Positions 40,184 to 46,123 of a DNA stretch of 46,123 nucleotides are shown here, one piece after another. This DNA is from Desulfurococcaceae archaeon. Lineage in GTDB: Archaea > Thermoproteota > Thermoprotei_A > Sulfolobales > Desulfurococcaceae. The stretch covers positions 1 through 46,123 of the forward strand of contig JAPWUD010000012.1 in the NCBI GenBank assembly GCA_028275705.1, read 5' to 3'. The notes under the pieces are model-generated. The model saw only the letters and a list, made by a program, of their open reading frames with translations. It made no database searches and had not been told where the DNA came from. A program made the translations under genes and the position numbers. The stretch's first letter is position 1. Each line of letters opens with the position of its first letter.

Positions 40184-42397
40184 ATGTATGAGACCTGGAA
40201 GTGTGTACTAGGTAAATTACCAGAAGCAGTCTACAGAGTGCTGGGTATTGAGAGAGCGGTTACGCAAGAACTACTAGCATCTGGTAAACTCAAAGCCGCT
40301 CCAACGCCTGATCCACGTCTCGGTGATTTTGGAGTAGCTCTTCAACCAGTTCTTAAGGGCATTAACTATGCAAAGTGGAGCATAGTTGGTGCGGACTTAG
40401 CTAGAGAGCTATATGCATTAACACATGATGAGTGCTGGGTTGAAAAAGTAGATTTTGTCAATGGATACTTAAATATAGCTATAAACTACAACCAGATCCT
40501 TAAGTCTATTTCAGAAGAATTCCTCTCAGGTAGGGTTTTCAAAGAACTAAGGAGTATTGGGGGTGGAGAGAAGGCAATCGTGGAGCATACTAGTGCAAAC
40601 CCCGTTCACCCACTACACGTAGGGAGTGGTAGGAATAGTGTAATAGGGGATACATTTGCAAGACTACTAGAGAAACTTGGATTTAATGTTGAAACAAGGT
40701 TTTACGTAAATGATATTGGTAGGCAGGTAGCTACACTAATCTATGGAGTAAGAATAGTAGAGTCTAGCGGTGTAGAGAAACCACGAGATTTAAAAATCGA
40801 CCACTGGTATGGAGTAATCTATGCTTTAACAAATATAATTATAGAGCAAGGTAAACTAAGAGAGGCTATAAATGGAAAAATCCGAGACTTCATCGAGAGA
40901 GCAAGCGAGATCTGCGATGTATGCTCGAGTAGAGGAAGTGAACTTACTCGAGAAACATGCCTCGAGATATGTGAAGTCTCTTGGAAGAGAAATTACAAAG
41001 TAGAACTATTGAAGTACGCTGGGAGAATATACAAGTTATTAAAGAGCACAGTGAAACCCGGCGAAAACCCAGCTATTGAGAACTTAACGAGGATCCTCAA
41101 GGAGTTGAGAGACTTACTGAGAGAGTACCGTAGCTTCACCAGAGCTGGTTGGAAACTAGCGCTATATTACCCAGAAGTATACAGTGCATTAAAATCCAGC
41201 ATTAAGAGCTATAGAGAAGCAGAAGAGGAAATAACGAGGCTCATGCTTGGAGCTGAAAGAGAGGAGCCAGGTACACTCCAATTATTTAGTAAAACAGTAA
41301 ATGAAGTCTTAAATGGATTTAGAGAAACTCTAAATAAGCTAGGAGTATACTTCAATGGATTCGACTACGAGTCTAGCCCCGAGGTATTGAAAACGGCGCA
41401 CCAAGTAGTTGATGATCTACTTAGAGGAGGATATGCAAGGATTATTGAGGGTGGAGCCGTCGAGGTAAACTTAGATGAATTAGCAGAGAGATATGATTAC
41501 ATTAAGAGGCTATTTCACCCAGACAGAGCTGGGAGGTTTGTAATTAGGAGGAGTGATGGTACAACCCTATATGTAACGAGAGACATAGCCTACTCTATTT
41601 ACAAGTTCAAGGTGCTAGGAGCCAGTAGAGTCTATAACGTCATAGCTATTGAGCAAACTCGTGAGCAGAAGCAGTTAAAGGCTGTGCTCTACCTCCTCGG
41701 CTATAGACGTGAAGCTGAAAACCTAGACCACTTCGCCTATGAAATGGTTCACTTAAAGGGGTTGAGGATGAGTGGTAGAAGGGGATTATACTACACTATA
41801 GATGAAATGCTAGTTGATGCAGAATTAAGTATCCTCAAGAAGTTAATTGAGAAGGAGGAAAAGCGTGAACTACGCGACTTACTAGAGATCGCTGAAAAAC
41901 TAGCAGTTGCAAATACTAGAGCTATACTAGTCTCCGTAGATCCGGGTAAGGTACTAGTATTCGACCCTGGCAAAATAAGTGAAGTTGAATATGGTGTGAT
42001 GATACAGTATGCTTTCGTCCGTGCTCAAGGGGTTGTTAGAAACCTGTGGGGGTTGGAGTTCCTTGACTCTAGGGAGGAGGTTGTTGGAAAAACTATTGAG
42101 TACACGAGAGGCTTTGAGGGAGTTGATTTTACGAGTGAGGAGAAGAAGCTTGTTGACGATATATTAAAATACCCCCTAGTCTTAAAGACTGCTTATATAG
42201 AAAAGTCACCCAGTAAGATCTTAGAGTATGCTTTAAACCTAGCAATAGACTTCAATAAGTTCTACGAGAAGTACCCTGTGATCAGCGAGAAAAATGAAAA
42301 TGCGAGAAAAGCCAGGGTTTTAATCACGGTGTTAACACTGCTCATACTCTCGGAATTGATAGATATACTTGGATTTCCAAAATTGAGGAGGATGTAG
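40184..42397 (+). CDS. argS: Arginine--tRNA ligase with a Cys4 insertion
   Basis: 737-residue class I ArgRS. The HIGH-type motif is NPVHPLHVGSGRNSV (about residues 139-153), followed by VNDIGRQ. The KMSKS-equivalent is LRMSGRRGLYYTID (about 520-533), and the C-terminal DALR anticodon-binding domain ends near the stop. The protein is about 100 residues longer than common ArgRS (550-640). The extra length lies between about 200 and 385 and contains C244-x2-C247-x11-C259-x3-C263, a possible zinc site, then helical repeats. The N-terminal Arg-N domain has the AAPTPDPRLGDFG motif. The gap after GAPOR carries its promoter. Confidence 0.93.
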   Translation: MYETWKCVLGKLPEAVYRVLGIERAVTQELLASGKLKAAPTPDPRLGDFGVALQPVLKGINYAKWSIVGADLARELYALTHDECWVEKVDFVNGYLNIAINYNQILKSISEEFLSGRVFKELRSIGGGEKAIVEHTSANPVHPLHVGSGRNSVIGDTFARLLEKLGFNVETRFYVNDIGRQVATLIYGVRIVESSGVEKPRDLKIDHWYGVIYALTNIIIEQGKLREAINGKIRDFIERASEICDVCSSRGSELTRETCLEICEVSWKRNYKVELLKYAGRIYKLLKSTVKPGENPAIENLTRILKELRDLLREYRSFTRAGWKLALYYPEVYSALKSSIKSYREAEEEITRLMLGAEREEPGTLQLFSKTVNEVLNGFRETLNKLGVYFNGFDYESSPEVLKTAHQVVDDLLRGGYARIIEGGAVEVNLDELAERYDYIKRLFHPDRAGRFVIRRSDGTTLYVTRDIAYSIYKFKVLGASRVYNVIAIEQTREQKQLKAVLYLLGYRREAENLDHFAYEMVHLKGLRMSGRRGLYYTIDEMLVDAELSILKKLIEKEEKRELRDLLEIAEKLAVANTRAILVSVDPGKVLVFDPGKISEVEYGVMIQYAFVRAQGVVRNLWGLEFLDSREEVVGKTIEYTRGFEGVDFTSEEKKLVDDILKYPLVLKTAYIEKSPSKILEYALNLAIDFNKFYEKYPVISEKNENARKARVLITVLTLLILSELIDILGFPKLRRM

Positions 42398-42413
42398 AGG
42401 TTATAGTGCTGTC

Positions 42414-43331
42414 ATGGTTAACCTTTCCATTAAAGCAAAAACAATAGTTATTTTATTAGTCATTTGGGTTTCAATAAGCTCTGCGAGTATACTAGTCCGT
42501 TTATCGGGTGCTGTAGCTGAAGCGTGTGCTTTCTGGAGGCTTGTTTTCTCACTTCCAATACTATATGTGCTGGGCCGGATCAATGGGTTGAGTAGTGGCT
42601 ACTTTGATTTTTCAATATACCACTTCATCTCGGGTTTTGCTCTAGCGATGCACTTTGTACTCTGGATGAATAGTTTATTCTTGATACCCGTCTACACTAG
42701 TACACTACTTGTAACTCTATATCCACTCTTCTCATTACCTATCGAGGTACTACTCTTCTCGATGAAACCGCGTGGTATACAAGTAGCTGGGTTAACTCTA
42801 TGTATACTATTATTAACTCTATACCTTGGTATTGAAGGTCTTAGTTTAAACCTAGGTGTATTGGAGGCTTTACTCGGGGGGTTATTTGCTTCATTATACT
42901 TCACTACAGGATATTATGCTAGAACATGTATGCGTGAGTCGACAACTACATATGCCTTTAAGTCATACCTATTGGCAGCTGTATCTACAGGCGTTACGGG
43001 TTTCTTAAGGGGCTCTAACCTATTACACTACTCACTCGTGACATATGTGTTCTTTATTCTCCTCGCAGTAGTACCTATGATGCTTGGCCATACCCTAATG
43101 AACTACCTACTACGCATCTATACTGCTTCACTAGTCACAGCAATTAGTTTTGGAGAACCATATGGTGCAGGATTACTTGCATATGTACTACTGGGGGAGT
43201 CCCTCAGTATTCGGCAATTAATACTGGGTACAATCATAGTAATTACCGTGTTTACAACGATAATAAAAACCAAAGAACCCAGGTATCCGGGGGATGTTGA
43301 AACACCTTGTAAGTGCATCGGAGGCTATTGA
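42414..43331 (+). CDS. EamA/DMT superfamily transporter
   Basis: 305-residue membrane protein with about ten predicted helices in two repeated halves, as in EamA-type drug/metabolite transporters. The N-terminal helix is followed by SSASILVRLSGAVAEACAFWRLVFSLPIL, the usual conserved start. The second half includes MLGHTLMNYLLRIYTASLVTAISFGEPYGAGLLAYVLLGE (about residues 222-261), the typical EamA end motif. The substrate is unknown. It starts with ATG 17 bases after argS, and its end overlaps moeA by 38 bases. Confidence 0.85.
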   Translation: MVNLSIKAKTIVILLVIWVSISSASILVRLSGAVAEACAFWRLVFSLPILYVLGRINGLSSGYFDFSIYHFISGFALAMHFVLWMNSLFLIPVYTSTLLVTLYPLFSLPIEVLLFSMKPRGIQVAGLTLCILLLTLYLGIEGLSLNLGVLEALLGGLFASLYFTTGYYARTCMRESTTTYAFKSYLLAAVSTGVTGFLRGSNLLHYSLVTYVFFILLAVVPMMLGHTLMNYLLRIYTASLVTAISFGEPYGAGLLAYVLLGESLSIRQLILGTIIVITVFTTIIKTKEPRYPGDVETPCKCIGGY

Positions 43332-44529
43332 TCTACTTGCGAAAGCTCTTAGTGAAACCATAGCACTAGATACAGAGGAGGTGGGGCTTCTCGAGGCTAC
43401 AGGTAGAATTATTGCCCATAATATCGTGGCATCGGAGGATAGACCCCTTGAAGACTCCTCCGCTGTCGATGGCTACGCTGTTAGGAGTATTGATACTACA
43501 GGGGCTTCTCACTACAACCCAGTGATGCTTAGAAATCTAGGTGTTCTTAGGCCGGGCGGTAGCTCAAGAGAATTCTGCGTAGAGCCTGGCACAACCGTGA
43601 GAGTGCATACTGGTGCACCAATACCCTGCGGATCCGACGCTGTATTAATGGACGAAGACGTGGGGATTGAAGGTGGTATTATCTATGTTTATAGAGCAGC
43701 CGCAAAGGGCTTAAATGTCATTTATAGAGGGGAGGACTTTAGAGCGGGTGAAGTACTCGGGGAGAGGGGGTTTATTGCTAATCCACCACTACTCGCTGCG
43801 CTAGCTAGTGTTGGATTAAGTAGAGTAAGGGTTTACAGGAGGATTAAGGTATCTTTACTATCTATTGGAGATGAACTAGTAGAGCCAGGCGCTGTTAGAG
43901 CTAGGGGTAAATCCTATAATTCAACAACATACATACTGTACTCACTACTAGAAAGAGACTCTATTTTTAGTATACGCTATGCTGGGATTCTGCCTGATAA
44001 CCCCGCGGTCGTCCGGGATGCTATATTGAGGGAGGTTAGTGGAGGAGCCGACATAGTGATCACTACTGGTGGAACAGGAGTTAGCGAAGCAGATGTAGTG
44101 GGGGATGTAGCGGATCGATCTGAGAAGATTGTTTTTAGAGGGGTGAAGTTGAGGCCGGGCAGACCCACCAGTTGCTTCATACTTGGTGGTAGAGTGGTAT
44201 TGAGTTTATCTGGTTTTCCAGTAGCTGCCTGGACTGGCTATGAAGTGATCTTTAGGAGGAGCATTACTAAGTGGCTTGGATTAAAGGGGTTTGATAGGAG
44301 GTATATTTACGCAGTACTAGCTAGGAGAGTGCCCAATACCGTGGGGTATACCTCGGTGATTAGGGTTTCAATACGTGACGTAAATGGAGAAGTCTATGCA
44401 GAGCCATATATGTTGAGGGGTAGTGGGGTAATTAGTAGCTTGTTGAAGACAAATGGATACATATTGATCCCCGAGGAACTCGAGGGATTTGAGAAAAACA
44501 GTGTTGTGAGGGTTTATCTATATGAGTAG
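43294..44529 (+). CDS. moeA: Molybdopterin molybdotransferase MoeA
   Basis: 411-residue MoeA, inserting Mo or W into adenylated molybdopterin made by MoaB. Landmarks are VASEDRPLEDSSAVDGYAV (about residues 47-65, the D-x-S-A-x-D-G-Y motif), VRVHTGAPIPCGSDAVLMDED, LLSIGDELVEPGAVRARGKSYNSTTY, ITTGGTGVSEADVV, and near the C-terminus LRPGRPTSCFILGGRVVLSLSGFPVAAWTGYE. Domain IV follows. It overlaps the transporter upstream and thiL downstream by eight bases. In an organism with GAPOR the metal is likely tungsten. Confidence 0.93.
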   Translation: MLKHLVSASEAIDLLAKALSETIALDTEEVGLLEATGRIIAHNIVASEDRPLEDSSAVDGYAVRSIDTTGASHYNPVMLRNLGVLRPGGSSREFCVEPGTTVRVHTGAPIPCGSDAVLMDEDVGIEGGIIYVYRAAAKGLNVIYRGEDFRAGEVLGERGFIANPPLLAALASVGLSRVRVYRRIKVSLLSIGDELVEPGAVRARGKSYNSTTYILYSLLERDSIFSIRYAGILPDNPAVVRDAILREVSGGADIVITTGGTGVSEADVVGDVADRSEKIVFRGVKLRPGRPTSCFILGGRVVLSLSGFPVAAWTGYEVIFRRSITKWLGLKGFDRRYIYAVLARRVPNTVGYTSVIRVSIRDVNGEVYAEPYMLRGSGVISSLLKTNGYILIPEELEGFEKNSVVRVYLYE

Positions 44530-45529
44530 TGGAAATAGTGTAGTTAAGTCACTAACGGAAGGGGAAGTTGTAGACGCTATAGCGAGGAGACTAGTATCTC
44601 ACCCAAGCTTTGGTGAATACCTAGACTACCCAGATGATGCAAGAGACATTATTCCGCGTGGGCCGAGGATCTTGTTTTCCATGGATGCATATACGATTTC
44701 TTCTCTTAGACTACCATGGAGGAGTTTAAGAGACGTTGGGTGGGCTGCCTTCACGGGTCCAATTAGCGATGTAGTGTCGAAGGGAGGTGTTCCACTAGTA
44801 TCCATGCTAGCTCTTGGAATCCCCGGGGAGTGGAGAATCACGGATTTACTAGAGTTAGTTGAAGGTTTCAGAGAGGCAAGTAGCCACTACGGGGTAAGAA
44901 TCCTTGGGGGAGATACAAATAATAGTAGTGAAGCATGGATAGCGATATCAGTAATAGGGTTTACAAGTGCTAAAATCCCACCGAGGAGAATGGGTTTAAA
45001 GCCAGGGGATGTAGTCATCGCGACGGGTGTTTATGGGGCAATGGGTTTTATTTCAAAGCATGGTATCAATGAGGCGATTAGACATCAATGGATTATAGAG
45101 GCAACTAAAAAGCCTACGGCTCGAGTTGAAGTAGCCTATGTTATAGCTAGTCAATATAGAGCTATAACTGCGAGTATGGATGTAAGCGATGGTTTAGGAT
45201 ATACACTAAGCGAAATAAGTAAACTAAGCAAATGCGGGGTTTTAATTAAGCAACCACCACGCGTACACCGGGAAATAGTGGAGCTCTGTAGAGATAACAT
45301 GGATTGCATTCTAGACTATAGCTTAAATGGCGGGGAAGAATATGGCGTTGTACTTGGTGTTAAACAAGACCTCCTAAACCATGTTGTAAGAGAACTCGAA
45401 TACTACGAAGTAGACTACTCCATTATAGGCAATGCCGTAGAGGCAGAGCCTGGAGTGTACTTCAATGGAAAGAAACTCAACATAGGAAGATATGATCAAT
45501 TCAAAGGATGGATCACTAAAATGCAGTAA
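44522..45529 (+). CDS. thiL: Thiamine-monophosphate kinase
   Basis: 335-residue ThiL-like member of the AIR-synthase/ThiL superfamily. Landmarks are YPDDARDI and FSMDAYTIS (metal-binding Asp), WAAFTGPISDVVSKGGVPL, ILGGDTNNSSEAWI (about residues 125-138), GLKPGDVVIATG, ITASMDVSDGL and NGGEEYGVVLG. These match the ThiL order of ATP- and thiamine-phosphate-binding motifs. It phosphorylates thiamine phosphate to the diphosphate cofactor. The usual GDD loop near the start is reduced to PDDA, so selectivity could differ from textbook ThiL. No TPP riboswitch precedes it. Confidence 0.82.
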   Translation: MSSGNSVVKSLTEGEVVDAIARRLVSHPSFGEYLDYPDDARDIIPRGPRILFSMDAYTISSLRLPWRSLRDVGWAAFTGPISDVVSKGGVPLVSMLALGIPGEWRITDLLELVEGFREASSHYGVRILGGDTNNSSEAWIAISVIGFTSAKIPPRRMGLKPGDVVIATGVYGAMGFISKHGINEAIRHQWIIEATKKPTARVEVAYVIASQYRAITASMDVSDGLGYTLSEISKLSKCGVLIKQPPRVHREIVELCRDNMDCILDYSLNGGEEYGVVLGVKQDLLNHVVRELEYYEVDYSIIGNAVEAEPGVYFNGKKLNIGRYDQFKGWITKMQ

Positions 45530-45532
45530 CCA

Positions 45533-45558
45533 CCACTCTAAAAACTTACTTTGAGTGG
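45533..45558 (+). terminator. Hairpin after thiL
   Basis: A perfect six-base inverted repeat, CCACTC (45533-45538) and GAGTGG (45553-45558) with a 14-base A/T-rich loop, starts four bases after the thiL stop. It could act as a 3'-end structure. No T-run follows, so factor-independent termination is not clear. Confidence 0.3.
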
Positions 45559-45702
45559 AGAGGATCCTGGACTTGCTTGGAGTAATTCATGCACAAATAG
45601 CCCCGCGGTTTAAGATCACTTATCAAACTCCGGCATTAGCTTCAAAAGTAATGCTCGCTACCTGTCAAATTTGCCCTTAGCACCTGTTTAAGCTTCATAT
45701 AG

Positions 45703-45867
45703 GTTTATAAGGCTTGGCGTTACCACATATTTTTGATGGGGTTTCCTGTGAGGGGTGAAGAGCTCATAGGGGCTCTCCCCGAGGGCAGCTCAAGATGTGG
45801 GGTCTCTGGGGTGGCCCTGAACGCCCCTAAGGCATATGCAGACCCAAGGAGCGATGCAGGGGAATAG
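45703..45867 (+). ncRNA. GC-rich pairable block: structured RNA or tnpB 3'-end relic
   Basis: This stretch is visibly richer in G+C than its surroundings and folds well. GGGG (45752-45755) plus AGAGC (45759-45763) pair with GCTCT plus CCCC (45772-45780). GGGTCT (45800-45805) pairs with AGACCC (45840-45845) and encloses GGGGTG (45808-45813) with CGCCCC (45822-45827). CCTG (45745-45748) can close the whole with CAGG (45857-45860). A TATA-like TTTATAA lies about 25-30 bases before 45735. The same bases are also open as a frame of 54 codons ending at TAG 45865-45867, from an ATG at 45736 for the last 43 (…GSSRCGVSGVALNAPKAYAD…), which recalls the C-terminal tails of archaeal TnpB proteins. The two readings cannot be separated by eye. 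Confidence 0.35.
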
Positions 45868-46016
45868 AGATGATGCGATGACCATAAAACAATATAAACT
45901 CATATAAGAGCTGAACCCCTGCACTAACACCACGAGGTATTTAAGCAGATAAGTATTTATTAATATAAAGGCTTCTTTGTCTGATGTAATGCCTCAATGA
46001 TTAAGGTGATCTAGTA

Positions 46017-46123
46017 GTGTCGAAGAACCAGGAAGTGTGGAGGAAAATGCCTCTACATAGAGCGGTACTTGAGATTGTGTTGTCTAAACCAGAGGGTATA
46101 ACAGAGTCTAAACTAATTGAAAC
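46017..46123 (+). CDS. N-terminal part of a winged-helix-like protein (partial)
   Basis: The window ends 35 codons into this gene. It starts with GTG at 46017, five bases after AGGTGATC (46004-46011), a near-perfect archaeal ribosome site. The visible residues (VWRKMPLHRAVLEIVLSKPEGITESKLIE) look like the first helix and turn of a winged-helix DNA-binding domain. The family cannot be named from this much. Confidence 0.6.
   Translation, partial: MSKNQEVWRKMPLHRAVLEIVLSKPEGITESKLIE

Larger units (their letters stand above)
45530..46016. other. 487-base spacer with frame remnants and a GC-rich block
   Basis: Between thiL and the gene at 46017 there is no complete recognisable gene. After the hairpin, a plus-strand frame from a GTG at about 45552 runs 41 codons (LDLLGVIHAQIAPRFKITYQ). 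A TATA-like TTTATAA (45704-45710) precedes a GC-rich block at 45735-45866, described separately. Downstream, GTATTTAAG (45938-45946), a further AT-rich stretch to 45970 and AGGTGATC (46004-46011) form the promoter and ribosome site of the next gene. Confidence 0.4.

Noticed and set aside
44400-44522. TPP riboswitch upstream of thiL
   Set aside because: thiL overlaps the end of moeA, leaving no leader, and no CUGAGA-type THI box was seen.
45735-45867. SRP RNA or RNase P RNA
   Set aside because: I could not find the SRP S-domain GNAR/GGUCAGG-type core or the RNase P GAGGAAAGUC and ACAGA motifs in the block, and it is too short for either.
1-46123. CRISPR array, tRNA or rRNA gene
   Set aside because: No evenly spaced direct repeats were found; spacers contain no T-arm GTTCRANNC followed by an acceptor stem; no rRNA-like tract is present.

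Overview
The window looks like a piece of a hyperthermophilic crenarchaeal chromosome, most likely Desulfurococcales (Desulfurococcaceae such as Desulfurococcus or Thermosphaera). This rests on gene content: a Cren7 chromatin protein, ESCRT-III/Vps4 (Cdv) division genes, an archaeal type II GAPDH, a tungsten-type GAPOR, an MBH-type energy-converting hydrogenase and a beta-RFAP synthase. AT-rich TATA boxes, GGTG/GGAGG ribosome sites and many GTG/TTG starts agree with this. The genus is inference. Genes are densely packed with many 1-35 base overlaps. I see no tRNA, rRNA or CRISPR array.

Region by region. (1) 1-5147, minus: a ten-gene membrane-bound [NiFe] hydrogenase / Mrp antiporter operon that runs off the left edge. 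(2) 5148-10453: a 411-base spacer with a degraded reading frame, a DGC-family Cys-rich protein, then the minus-strand run moaA-moaC-moaDE (fusion)-hypF. (3) 10525-14996: DUF89 protein, short O6-alkylguanine-DNA alkyltransferase, COG2522-type HTH protein (minus), MoaB, HAD hydrolase, DUF447 protein and beta-RFAP synthase. (4) 15000-18390: a convergent spacer with a possible small RNA, pheT and a DUF4910 peptidase. (5) 18493-22733: a glucan phosphorylase-like enzyme, universal stress protein, gap and pgk. (6) 22953-25736: cren7, then cdvC and cdvB, with a conserved hairpin/tail motif resembling an IS200/IS605 (TnpB) right end on each side of the cdv pair. (7) 25928-28760: CaiB-type CoA-transferase, gamma-glutamyltransferase and a possible tiny membrane protein. 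(8) 28783-37948, minus: pheS, NSUN-type RNA methyltransferase and radical SAM protein, then a complete five-gene Opp/Dpp-type ABC importer. (9) 38137-45529, plus: GAPOR, argS with an unusual insertion, a DMT-family transporter, moeA and thiL. (10) 45530-46123: a gene-poor spacer with a GC-rich, highly pairable block, then the first codons of a new gene.

How the parts fit. GAPOR oxidises glyceraldehyde-3-phosphate with ferredoxin and needs a tungstopterin. moaA, moaC, the moaD/E fusion, moaB and moeA encode most of the pterin pathway. The reduced ferredoxin can be reoxidised by the hydrogenase, whose active site needs HypF for its CN ligands, and the Mrp modules would turn this into an ion gradient. 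gap and pgk would serve the gluconeogenic direction. This is a fermentative, H2-producing, peptide- and glucan-using lifestyle.

The most unusual points are: moaA has no ATG/GTG/TTG start for its radical-SAM domain; the MoaD-MoaE fusion has an internal Gly-Gly|Ser junction; cdvBC is bracketed by transposon-end-like repeats; the GC-rich block at 45703-45867 is unexplained; and ArgRS carries a Cys4 insertion.
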